Under the pieces are notes generated by a model that saw nothing but the letters and a program-made list of their open reading frames with translations, searched no databases and had not been told where the DNA came from. From SLRI01 sp964528705 (lineage in GTDB: Bacteria > Pseudomonadota > Alphaproteobacteria > Geminicoccales > Geminicoccaceae): a DNA stretch of 12,959 nucleotides. The stretch is from the NCBI GenBank assembly GCA_964528705.1, contig CAZGUW010000129.1, positions 1 through 12,959 of the forward strand. The letters run 5' to 3'. How positions within the stretch are numbered: position 1 is the first letter of the stretch; each line of letters opens with the position of its first letter. Of the stretch, positions 6,711 to 12,959 are shown one piece after another. Position numbers and translations under genes: made by a program.

Positions 6711-7366
6711 GCGAAGATGTCCTCGAGGACCATGCCCGCGAGCAGCGGATCGGCCTTCCCGAGGCCGTGTTCTGCGCCGGCAAGTCGAAGGTTCAGATCG
6801 CACGGATCGCTGCAGCGCGGGGCGACGCGCCGAGCCTTTTCACAAGGCTCTCTGAGCAGCAGTTCGCAAACCTGCCGGCTGACCTCCGCGAACGGCTGGA
6901 CTACGATCCGATCTCGCGCACGGCCTTTCTCGGCAGCATCGAAAAACCGGCAGCGGCACCGCAAATAGCGATAGTCGCCGCAGGCACATCGGATCTGCCG
7001 GTCATAGCGGAGATCGAACGTACGCTGACCTTTCACGGCGTCGGCTCGGCACGCTTCGCCGATGTCGGCGTCGCTGGCCTCTGGCGACTGATCGATCGGC
7101 GCGAAGCGCTCGACAAGTTTGCAGTGCTGATCGCTGTAGCCGGCATGGAGGGAGCGCTCTTCAGCGTGCTGGGCGGTCTTGTGAGCGGCCTCGTGATCGC
7201 CGTACCAACGTCGGTCGGCTACGGTGTGTCGGCACAGGGACGTGTTGCCCTGGACTCGGCACTGGCGAGCTGCGCCCCGGGCGTGGTGACTGTCAATGTC
7301 GACAATGGCTATGGCGGCGCCTGCGCTGCACTGCGTTTCGTCCGGGCATTGTCTCGATATCGCTGA
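6707..7366 (+). CDS. larB: Nicotinic acid adenine dinucleotide carboxylase/hydrolase LarB
   Basis: The product has 219 residues. LarB makes the cofactor scaffold: it carboxylates nicotinic acid adenine dinucleotide at C5 of the ring and cleaves the phosphoanhydride to release pyridinium-3,5-dicarboxylic acid mononucleotide. The C-terminal half is PurE-like, with AAGTSDLP (91-98), AVAGMEGALFSVLGGL and AVPTSVGYG. E148 and C189 (in ASCAPGV) keep the spacing of E180 and C221 of the L. plantarum enzyme; the cysteine attacks the substrate ring. NVDNGYGGA follows. It is about 30 residues shorter at the N-terminus than L. plantarum LarB. Its ATG overlaps the larE stop as ATGA, and it is the last gene of the operon. 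It faces fliX with a 99-base gap in which I see no strong terminator. Confidence 0.93.
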   Translation: MSEDVLEDHAREQRIGLPEAVFCAGKSKVQIARIAAARGDAPSLFTRLSEQQFANLPADLRERLDYDPISRTAFLGSIEKPAAAPQIAIVAAGTSDLPVIAEIERTLTFHGVGSARFADVGVAGLWRLIDRREALDKFAVLIAVAGMEGALFSVLGGLVSGLVIAVPTSVGYGVSAQGRVALDSALASCAPGVVTVNVDNGYGGACAALRFVRALSRYR

Positions 7367-7465
7367 ACCGTCCCTGCCCGCCCCCAACCTAGCTCGCAGA
7401 GGCCGGGAATGCGGTGCGCGGCCTGATGAGCAAGCTCGGCCGCCGCCTATCAGCTCCGGTCTCGC

Positions 7466-7888
7466 TCAGCCTTTCCGTCGCTCGAGCTTCGCCAGCTCCA
7501 CGGCCGCGCGCAGTTCGATCTCGTCGATCACCGCCTCGAGCGCGGCATCGTTCGATGGGTCGCGCCGCTCGCCTACAAGCTTCTGGAGACCAGCGAGCTG
7601 TTCGTTGGAAAGTCGGCCATCGAGCAAGGCCGACTGCAGGCCTTCCAGCACATCGAGCATTTGGTCGCCGCGGTCCCTGGCACGACGACGTCCGGCGAGC
7701 GGATCTTCAGCAGCCTGAACCGCCAACATGGCGCCAAGCGTTGCCAACGGTGCCAGCGTGGCGACGGTCGTCGGTCGCGAGGTTGTGCCCGCATTGATAC
7801 TGTTGGCAAAGACCCCACCCTCTGCGGCCTTGCCGACCTCCCGACGCCGACCGGCACCGACCGGTCCGAAGCTTTGCACGATCCGCAT
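7466..7888 (-). CDS. fliX: Flagellar assembly regulator FliX
   Basis: The product has 140 residues, the usual FliX length. In Caulobacter, FliX is a class II flagellar protein that couples early basal-body assembly to activity of the sigma-54 activator FlbD. What identifies it is the short, low-complexity N-terminus, a middle alanine-rich stretch, then DQMLDVLEGLQSALLDG (75-91) and the hallmark C-terminus IDEIELRAAVELAKLE (121-136). The divergent arrangement with flgI is the same as in Caulobacter. Two in-frame ATGs sit in the 12-bp palindrome GCATGCGCATGC (7885-7896). I chose ATG 7888 (MRIVQSFGPV) because GGAG then lies nine bases upstream, against three for ATG 7894. A CtrA-like box lies about 43 bases upstream. 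It converges on larB. Confidence 0.88.
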   Translation of the reverse strand: MRIVQSFGPVGAGRRREVGKAAEGGVFANSINAGTTSRPTTVATLAPLATLGAMLAVQAAEDPLAGRRRARDRGDQMLDVLEGLQSALLDGRLSNEQLAGLQKLVGERRDPSNDAALEAVIDEIELRAAVELAKLERRKG

Positions 7889-7930
7889 GCGCATGCACTC
7901 CAGGTTCCGATCGGTTCTCCATCATATTGG

Positions 7931-7945
7931 TTAAGAATTCCTGAA
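7931..7945 (-). promoter_or_regulatory. CtrA-like box upstream of fliX
   Basis: Read on the - strand the site is TTCA-GGAATTC-TTAAC, matching the CtrA consensus TTAA-N7-TTAAC at all but one of the defined bases. It ends about 43 bases before the fliX start, a suitable place to overlap a promoter. CtrA drives class II flagellar genes in Caulobacter, so a site here fits the expected logic. It was found by eye with one mismatch. Confidence 0.5.
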
Positions 7946-7971
7946 CATCTATGGCGCCGGTCGCCGGTGAG

Positions 7972-7986
7972 CGGCAAAAATTTCCG
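7972..7986 (+). promoter_or_regulatory. FlbD/ftr-like enhancer site, copy 1
   Basis: CGGCAAAAATTTCCG is an imperfect dyad identical at 12 of 15 positions to a second site at 7993-8007. The centres are 21 bases apart, about two helical turns. It lies 75 bases upstream of the -24 element of the flgI promoter, as expected for a sigma-54 enhancer. CGGCAA-type half-sites resemble Caulobacter ftr elements bound by FlbD; that assignment is from memory and inferred. Confidence 0.45.
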
Positions 7987-7992
7987 AGTTCC

Positions 7993-8007
7993 CGGCAAGA
8001 TTTGCCG
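7993..8007 (+). promoter_or_regulatory. FlbD/ftr-like enhancer site, copy 2
   Basis: CGGCAA-GAT-TTGCCG is a perfect 6-bp inverted repeat with a 3-base centre, 53 bases upstream of the flgI -24 element and in helical phase with copy 1. Its perfect symmetry suggests a dimeric regulator. FlbD is the best candidate given fliX next door. No flbD gene is in the window. Confidence 0.5.
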
Positions 8008-8060
8008 CCGCATTTCCCCTTCTTTGACCGAGACGCACCGCGTTCCGGCCGCCGAAATGT

Positions 8061-8077
8061 TGGCAAGACAATTGCAT
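8061..8077 (+). promoter_or_regulatory. Sigma-54 (-24/-12) promoter of the flgI operon
   Basis: TGGCAA-GACAA-TTGCAT matches the RpoN consensus TGGCAC-N5-TTGCA with a single change, and the invariant GG and GC are exactly ten bases apart. Transcription should begin near 8088-8090, about 30 bases before the flgI ATG. Caulobacter class III basal-body and hook genes use this promoter type with FlbD as activator, which agrees with the tandem dyads just upstream. Confidence 0.82.
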
Positions 8078-8119
8078 TAAGACGGTCAGTCGATCTGTCA
8101 TTCGCCTGTATGGAACGTT

Positions 8120-9244
8120 ATGGCCCCGCAACTGTCTGCTCTTGCCCGCCTCGCGGTATGCGTCATCGGCCTCTTGCTGGTCGGTGTCGGCAGTGTCAGC
8201 GCACAGGTGCGGATCAAGGACATCACGAGCTTCGAGGGCGTCCGCGAGAACATGCTCGTCGGCTACGGGCTTGTGGTCGGTCTCAATGGCACCGGCGATT
8301 CGCTCCGCAACTCCAATTTCACCGAGGAAAGCCTCGTGGCCATGCTCGAACGGCTGGGCGTGAGCACGCGAGGCCGGAGCCTCAACACGCGCAATGTGGC
8401 AGCGGTCATGGTCACGGCGACGCTGCCGCCCTTCGCCCGCCACGGATCGCGGATCGACATCTCGACGAGTGCAATGGGTGACGCCAAGTCGCTCATCGGC
8501 GGCACGTTGCTGGTAACGCCCCTGCTTGGCGCCGATGGCGAGGTCTACGCCGTGGCGCAGGGTGCCCTCGCCACCAGCGCCTTCGAGGCGCAAGGTCAGG
8601 CCGAGCAGGTGACACGGGGCGTACCCACGACCGCGCGAATTCCCAATGGCGCAATCGTCGAGCGTGAGGTGGATTTCGCGCTCGACGAGCTGAGCACGGT
8701 GCAGGTCGCGCTCCGCAACCCCGACTTCACGACAGCCCGTCGCATCGCGTCGGCGATCAACAATCATCTTGCCGAGGCCAACGCCCAGGCGATCGATCCG
8801 GCAACGGTCGTCTTGCCGGTGCCGGCGTCGTATCGCGGCCGCACGGCTGTGTTCCTCACAGAGATCGAGCAGCTCCGCGTACAACCCGACAGCCCGGCTC
8901 GCATCGTCATCGACGAGAGCGCCGGCATCATCGTGATTGGCGAGAACGTGCGTATCGACCGGGTCGCCGTAGCGCAGGGGAACCTTACCGTTCGCATTAC
9001 CGAGACGCCCGAGGTCGTCCAGCCTGAGCCGTTCAGTCTGGGGGAGACAGCTGAAGTCCCCCGCACAGCCATCGAGGTCGACGACGACGCCAACCAGAAG
9101 CTCGCCGTGCTCGAGACCGGGGTCAATCTCGACGACCTGGTGGACGGCCTCAATGCCCTGGGCGTCGGGCCGCGCGACATGATCAGCATCATTCAGGCCA
9201 TCAAGGCGGCTGGGGCCTTGCAGGCCGAGATCGAATCGAGGTGA
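8120..9244 (+). CDS. flgI: Flagellar basal-body P-ring protein FlgI
   Basis: The product has 374 residues, the normal FlgI length. It is exported to the periplasm and forms the P ring around the rod in the peptidoglycan layer. A Sec signal peptide is clear: a hydrophobic run LAVCVIGLLLVGVG, then SVSA before QVRIKD, with cleavage likely after A28. Family signatures follow in order: MLVGYGLVVGLNGTGDS, NVAAVMVTATLPPFAR, GDAKSLIGGTLLVTPLLG, VYAVAQG, AGIIVIGENVRI and the C-terminal DMISIIQAIKAAGALQAE. ATG 8120 gives a proper signal peptide and has GGAA a few bases upstream. It is the first gene after the sigma-54 promoter. flgH (the L ring) is not beside it and must lie elsewhere. Confidence 0.96.
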   Translation: MAPQLSALARLAVCVIGLLLVGVGSVSAQVRIKDITSFEGVRENMLVGYGLVVGLNGTGDSLRNSNFTEESLVAMLERLGVSTRGRSLNTRNVAAVMVTATLPPFARHGSRIDISTSAMGDAKSLIGGTLLVTPLLGADGEVYAVAQGALATSAFEAQGQAEQVTRGVPTTARIPNGAIVEREVDFALDELSTVQVALRNPDFTTARRIASAINNHLAEANAQAIDPATVVLPVPASYRGRTAVFLTEIEQLRVQPDSPARIVIDESAGIIVIGENVRIDRVAVAQGNLTVRITETPEVVQPEPFSLGETAEVPRTAIEVDDDANQKLAVLETGVNLDDLVDGLNALGVGPRDMISIIQAIKAAGALQAEIESR

Positions 9245-9246
9245 TG

Positions 9247-9564
9247 ATGCCTGCCCACGACCTCCTTCCATCCATGGTGCGCACGCCAGTTGTGGCGGCC
9301 GGTGTCCAGCCGGCTTCGGGTGACCCGCGCCACGAGCAGCTGCGGGAAACCGCCGAGGAGTTCGAGTCGGTCTTTCTGGCCCAGGCGCTCCAGGCCCTGA
9401 ACCACGGCCTGGGCAGCGCCGGCCCGTTTGGCCAGGGCGGCGGCGATGCATTCGCCGACATGCTGCAACAGGAATACGGCCGTCTCATCAGCCGCAGTGG
9501 CGGCATCGGCATCGCCGATGCGGTGATGCGCGAAATGTTGAGAATGCAGGAGTTGGAAGGATGA
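9247..9564 (+). CDS. flgJ: Rod-binding protein FlgJ, N-terminal domain type
   Basis: The product has 105 residues. The family caps the growing flagellar rod. The defining segment is LRETAEEFESVFLAQALQAL (about 32-51), followed by GGGDAFADMLQQEYG and SGGIGIADAVMREML, as in the rod-binding domain. The C-terminal muramidase of enterobacterial FlgJ (about 200 further residues) is absent, as in many alphaproteobacteria. A separate lytic transglycosylase must therefore open the wall for the rod. GTG 9241, ATG 9244 and ATG 9247 are all in frame. I chose 9247 because GAGG (9238-9241) sits five bases upstream; 9244 would overlap the flgI stop directly. It overlaps the next gene by four bases. Confidence 0.85.
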   Translation: MPAHDLLPSMVRTPVVAAGVQPASGDPRHEQLRETAEEFESVFLAQALQALNHGLGSAGPFGQGGGDAFADMLQQEYGRLISRSGGIGIADAVMREMLRMQELEG

Positions 9565-9989
9565 CCTCGTTCGATCGGATCAGTGCCTCGCTTACGCTCA
9601 TCCGCCGCCTGCAGCATGTACTGACACACGAGACCCAGGTGCTGCGCACCATGCAGGTCGCACCCCTGGCGAATCTGCAATCCGAGAAGGCTGCACTCGT
9701 CGACGCCTATGCAGCCGAGGTACGTGAACTGCGCAGCTCGCCGGAACTCTTCGCAGCCCTCGACGATAGCGTTCGCGAGAGCTTTGCTGCAGCGACCCGC
9801 GAGCTGCAGTCGGCGATCACGAACAATGTCCGGGTACTCGAGTCCGCCCGCGGTGTGATGGAAGGCATCGTGCGGACACTCGGCGAGAGCCTGCGGAGCG
9901 TCGGCCCGGGACAAAGCTATGCCGCGAACGGTGGCCAACGCCAGGAACACCGAGGCGTGATGCCCGTCGCCTTCAGCCGCGAGATCTGA
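9561..9989 (+). CDS. flgN: FlgN-type flagellar export chaperone
   Basis: The product has 142 residues, mostly helical with heptad-like spacing over about residues 5-115 (LTLIRRLQHVLTHETQVLR, then SEKAALVDAYAAEVRELR). FlgN chaperones bind the C-termini of FlgK and FlgL and deliver them to the export gate. The identification rests on size, the helical FlgN-like pattern and its place directly before flgK and flgL; no single residue motif is decisive. The flexible tail ends in MPVAFSREI. ATG 9561 overlaps the flgJ stop as ATGA and has AGGAG (9548-9552) eight bases upstream. It is followed by a 38-base gap to flgK. Confidence 0.75.
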   Translation: MTSFDRISASLTLIRRLQHVLTHETQVLRTMQVAPLANLQSEKAALVDAYAAEVRELRSSPELFAALDDSVRESFAAATRELQSAITNNVRVLESARGVMEGIVRTLGESLRSVGPGQSYAANGGQRQEHRGVMPVAFSREI

Positions 9990-10027
9990 GCCCTGCGAGC
10001 CGATCTATTCGTGGGAGTTTGCCGCAC

Positions 10028-11929
10028 ATGAGCCTCAGCGCCACCCTGAACACTGCGCTCTCCGGCCTGTCGGTCGCCCAGCGCGCTCTTTCGCTCACCG
10101 CCAACAACGTCGCCAATGCCAATACCGACGGCTATACGCGAAAGCAGCTCAACCAGGCAACCAACATCCTTGACGGTCAGTCTCAAGGCGTGCGGTCCGC
10201 CGATACGAGCCGCGTTGTCGACCAATTTCTCAACAGCGAGTTGCGGCGCCAGACGAGCTCGTTGGCCATGAACACCGAGCTCAGCGAAGCCTTCGCCCGC
10301 ATCGAGCTCAGCATTTTCGGGTCGCCGGGTGACGCCGAGCGGGGCCTCGAGGCGCAACTGAGCACGATGACCGCCGCGCTCGAGCAGCTTGCCAACGAGC
10401 CAGAGTCGCGGGCTTTGCGTACATCGGTAGTCGGCACCATCCAGGATGCGCTCCGCCAGTTGACGCAGGATTCGACGACGGTGCAGCAATTGCGCGCCGA
10501 CGCCGACGCCGAGATCGGGCGGACCGTGCAGTCGATCAATAGCGACCTTGCGGAGCTGGATACGCTCAACCGGGAGATCACGCGCACCGGCGGCACACCC
10601 GATCTCGGCGACCGACGCGATCAGGTACTGGAGCAGCTGGCCGAAAAGATCGAAATCTCGATCTACCAGAAGGACAATGGCACTATCGCTGTCTACACGT
10701 CGGGCGGCCACGCGCTGCTCGAATCGTCCCCCAGCCTGCTTCACTACACGCCGTCGTCGAGCGTTTCGGACACCACGCAGTTCGGGGCCATCAGCACCTT
10801 TGCACCCAACCAGATCGATCCCGCGACTGGAGCCCCATACGCGGGCGCGGTGGGCGAGGTGCTGGTTACGGGCGGACGACGGGCCGTACTCACGCCCGAA
10901 CTCCAGGCGCTCGCTGCCAGCGATCCAGGAATCTCGGAAGCGGATCTGCGCATCGCCTCACCACTGAACGGCGGTACCCTGCAGGGCCTTCTCGAAGTGC
11001 GGGATCGCGTTCTGCCCGAACTCGGTGACCAGCTCGACGAAACTGCGCGTATGCTGGCCTTCGCCCTCAACGCTGCACACAACTCGGCAATGCCGCACCC
11101 GTTGCCGACGCAGGTGGATGGAACACGCCAGGATCTATCTGATTATGCGACGGCGACCCGGTCGGGCACCGCATCACTCGTGGTCTTCGACAGTGCCGGA
11201 GCCGTCGCGGCGGATGTCACGATCGACCTGGCAGCCGCGGGCACACCTGCCGCCGTCGTCGCCCAGATCAATGCACAGCTCGGCGGCACGGGCACGGCCG
11301 CCCTCGATCCGCTGGATGGCAGCCTGCAGGTCACGCTCGGCGTCGACGGGACCGGCGGCGCCTATCGGCTGGCCTGGGACGAGGGCAACAGCAGCATCAC
11401 GCCGACCAGCGTGCCCGATCGTGGATGGTCTTATGGCTTCGCGCACTATTTCGGGCTCAACGACCTCGTCGTCTCGACTGGCGGACGCGCCACCGACCTG
11501 ACCGTCAGGACCGACATCGCCAGTGACAGTGGCCTGCTCGCCAATGTCGTGCTGGACCGAAATGGGCCAACCCCGACAGTAGGAGGCGCCGGCGACAAGC
11601 GCGGGTTCCAGGCACTGGCCGGTGCACTGGATCGGGAGATCCAGAGCGCCGCCCGGGGCGGACTTCCCGCCAGTCGCGGCACCGTGAGCAGCTATCTCAG
11701 CGACCTCACCTCGCTCGTCGCCTCGCAAGCCGCCCAGGCAGGCAACCGGGAGGCCGCCGACCGGGCGATGGTCGAGGATCTGCAGTTCCGCCAAGGCTCG
11801 ATTTCCGGTGTCAATCTCGACGAGGAAATGAGCAAGCTCGTTCTTTACCAGCAGGCCTACAGCGTCTCGGCCAGGCTCATCTCGATCACCAACGAGCTGT
11901 TTGGCGAGCTCGTCAACATGACACGGTAA
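10028..11929 (+). CDS. flgK: Flagellar hook-associated protein 1 FlgK (HAP1)
   Basis: The product has 633 residues and forms the first hook-filament junction ring. The N-terminus MSLSATLNTALSGLSVAQRA with TANNVANANTDGYTRKQ (24-40) is the classic rod/hook/HAP signature. The middle (about 330-480) is the variable outer domain. The C-terminus GVNLDEEMSKLVLYQQAYSV (594-613) followed by ARLISITNELFGELVNM is the matching HAP1 D0 helix. ATG 10028 has GGGAG ten bases upstream and starts the conserved helix. A TTG at 10019 would add only MPH. The secreted protein lacks a Sec signal, as expected for type III export. Its likely chaperone is encoded just upstream and its partner FlgL 15 bases downstream. 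Confidence 0.96.
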   Translation: MSLSATLNTALSGLSVAQRALSLTANNVANANTDGYTRKQLNQATNILDGQSQGVRSADTSRVVDQFLNSELRRQTSSLAMNTELSEAFARIELSIFGSPGDAERGLEAQLSTMTAALEQLANEPESRALRTSVVGTIQDALRQLTQDSTTVQQLRADADAEIGRTVQSINSDLAELDTLNREITRTGGTPDLGDRRDQVLEQLAEKIEISIYQKDNGTIAVYTSGGHALLESSPSLLHYTPSSSVSDTTQFGAISTFAPNQIDPATGAPYAGAVGEVLVTGGRRAVLTPELQALAASDPGISEADLRIASPLNGGTLQGLLEVRDRVLPELGDQLDETARMLAFALNAAHNSAMPHPLPTQVDGTRQDLSDYATATRSGTASLVVFDSAGAVAADVTIDLAAAGTPAAVVAQINAQLGGTGTAALDPLDGSLQVTLGVDGTGGAYRLAWDEGNSSITPTSVPDRGWSYGFAHYFGLNDLVVSTGGRATDLTVRTDIASDSGLLANVVLDRNGPTPTVGGAGDKRGFQALAGALDREIQSAARGGLPASRGTVSSYLSDLTSLVASQAAQAGNREAADRAMVEDLQFRQGSISGVNLDEEMSKLVLYQQAYSVSARLISITNELFGELVNMTR

Positions 11930-11944
11930 GCCGGGGAACCAGAG

Positions 11945-12838
11945 ATGATCGCACGAACCGGTGACGTCGCACAGAACAATCGGCTCAACAGCCATCTGCA
12001 GGCCACGCAAAACCGCATGCGCGAGACGCAGGTTGCCGTCGCCACCGGCAAGCGGGCGCAGCGCTACTCGGAAATCGCGGGGGAGACCGGCCTCCTCCTG
12101 CATGCCCGCAGCAGCCAACGCCACGCCGCAGCGTTCGTCGCAACCAACACGACGACGACCGATCGGATCAACACGATGGACACGGCACTGAGCAACATCC
12201 TCGACATTGCTGTGCGTGCCCGCACGCTCCTGATCCAGCGCCTCGATCCGTCGCTCGGCGGCGACGTCCCCCTCGATAGTGAGGTCGATTCGATGCTGCA
12301 GGAGGTTGCAGCACAATTGAACAAGCGTCTGGGGGATCGCTACCTCTTCTCTGGCAGTCGGACGGACACCGCGCCGGTCGAGTTGCCCGACACAATCAAC
12401 GGACCGGCGGACCTCGCCGACATCTACCGCGGCGACGACGTGCGGCTAGCGGTGCGGGCCGCGGAGGACGTGGAGATCAGCTACGGAATCCCGGCCTCGG
12501 ACGCCTTCGACCTCATGAATGTGCTCGCCGCCATGAAAGAGGCCCACCTTGCCGGTGATACGGCAGGACTTCAGGCCTCGGTCGATGCCCTTGGCGGCGC
12601 GGTTTCCAGCCTCACCGGGCTACGCGGCGATCTCGGCGCGCGTGCGACGCGCCTGGAGACAATCACCGAGACGCACCAGGCGACCGCCGCCTATCTCGCC
12701 GAGACGGTCAGTCGTATCGAGGACACCGATCTGTCGAGCGCCATGACCAGCCTGGCCAAGGACCAGGCGGCAATCGAGGCCGCCTACCTGACCATCAGCC
12801 GCATCAGCTCGCTCTCGCTCGCCGACTATCTCCGCTGA
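11945..12838 (+). CDS. flgL: Flagellar hook-associated protein 3 FlgL (HAP3, flagellin-like)
   Basis: The product has 297 residues and forms the second junction ring that adapts the filament to FlgK. The N-terminal coiled helix (NNRLNSHLQATQNRMRETQ, then VAVATGKRAQRYSEIA) and LNKRLGDRYLFSGSRTDTAP (130-149) are typical of FlgL. So is the C-terminal helix SAMTSLAKDQAAIEAAYLTI near IDDTDLSSAM-type flagellin motifs. It starts 15 bases after flgK with GGGGAA as ribosome site. It is the last gene I can see in the flgI operon. Its place next to flgK favours FlgL over a flagellin, and the protein lacks a flagellin hypervariable region. Confidence 0.93.
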   Translation: MIARTGDVAQNNRLNSHLQATQNRMRETQVAVATGKRAQRYSEIAGETGLLLHARSSQRHAAAFVATNTTTTDRINTMDTALSNILDIAVRARTLLIQRLDPSLGGDVPLDSEVDSMLQEVAAQLNKRLGDRYLFSGSRTDTAPVELPDTINGPADLADIYRGDDVRLAVRAAEDVEISYGIPASDAFDLMNVLAAMKEAHLAGDTAGLQASVDALGGAVSSLTGLRGDLGARATRLETITETHQATAAYLAETVSRIEDTDLSSAMTSLAKDQAAIEAAYLTISRISSLSLADYLR

Positions 12839-12863
12839 CGCCACGAGCATCACGACTACCCAT

Positions 12864-12959
12864 TCAGGCGTGCCGAACTGGCGCCCACTGTTCGGCCAAC
12901 CCCACGTTCAGCCCAAGAGCGGTGACCTTGCCCCCGTTTTTGCCCTCGCCTATAGGCAG
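12864..12959 (-). CDS. Possible 3' end of an unrecognised gene
   Basis: On the - strand a frame is open from the window edge to TGA (complement of 12864-12866), reading LPIGEGKNGGKVTALGLNVG and ending LAEQWAPVRHA. About three quarters of third codon positions are G or C, as in the real genes here, and the residue mix is protein-like. It would converge on flgL with a 25-base gap. With only 31 codons visible this may be chance. The rest of 12839-12959 holds a 7-bp hairpin (12872-12896) without a T-run, inside this frame, and nothing else I can name. Confidence 0.3.
   Translation of the reverse strand: MPIGEGKNGGKVTALGLNVGLAEQWAPVRHA

Noticed and set aside
7392..7431. Possible terminator hairpin between larB and fliX (GCTC...AGGCC...GGCCT...GAGC)
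   Set aside because: The stem is only five plus four pairs with an internal bulge, a 15-base loop and no T-run, so it is too weak to call.
7949..9451. A 500-codon open frame on the - strand opposite flgI and flgJ
   Set aside because: flgI and flgJ are certain on the + strand. The antisense frame is arginine/glycine-rich, lacks domains and crosses the flgI promoter; it is a shadow of high-G+C coding DNA.
11174..12316. A 380-codon - strand frame across flgK and flgL
   Set aside because: It spans two confident flagellar genes in antisense, with no recognisable motif.
12872..12896. Hairpin GCCGAAC-N11-GTTCGGC downstream of flgL
   Set aside because: The 7-bp stem has a large loop and no T-run, and it lies within a possible - strand coding frame; not enough for a terminator.

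Overview
This window looks like the chromosome of a free-living, flagellated alphaproteobacterium with high G+C content (roughly two thirds by eye). The evidence is FliX, a regulator known only from alphaproteobacteria, encoded divergently from flgI as in Caulobacter. A CtrA-like box and a sigma-54 promoter lie between the two genes. A Rhodospirillales or Geminicoccaceae-type host is a guess.

Left part (1-2710): the end of a phage-like structural module on the + strand. It holds the 3' end of an unrecognised small protein gene, a 57-codon gene coupled at both ends, and a 766-residue right-handed beta-helix tail-spike-like protein with a duplicated C-terminal domain. It could be the edge of a prophage, a tailocin or a gene-transfer-agent-like remnant; no integrase, lysis or packaging gene is visible. 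About 210 noncoding bases follow, containing a perfect 12-bp hairpin, and then a pterin-4a-carbinolamine dehydratase gene. That gene converges, 9 bases apart, on a tRNA-Leu(UAA) gene on the - strand.

Middle part (3477-7366): a compact four-gene operon larA-larC-larE-larB in which every junction overlaps. LarB, LarC and LarE build the nickel-pincer nucleotide (NPN) cofactor from nicotinic acid adenine dinucleotide. LarA is the NPN-dependent racemase that uses it. All key LarA residues (H106, H174, K184, H200, Q296, K299) are present, so the cassette looks complete and functional. No lactate dehydrogenase, transporter or regulator is attached.

Right part (7466-12838): flagellar genes. fliX (-) is divergent from flgI-flgJ-flgN-flgK-flgL (+), which encode the P-ring protein, a rod-binding protein, a chaperone and the two hook-filament junction proteins. 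The 231-bp fliX/flgI gap carries a CtrA-like box for fliX, two 15-bp CGGCAA-type dyads 21 bp apart (FlbD/ftr-like), and a near-consensus -24/-12 promoter for flgI. This matches the class II to class III flagellar hierarchy, in which FliX acts on FlbD. At the right edge a - strand frame may be the 3' end of another gene.
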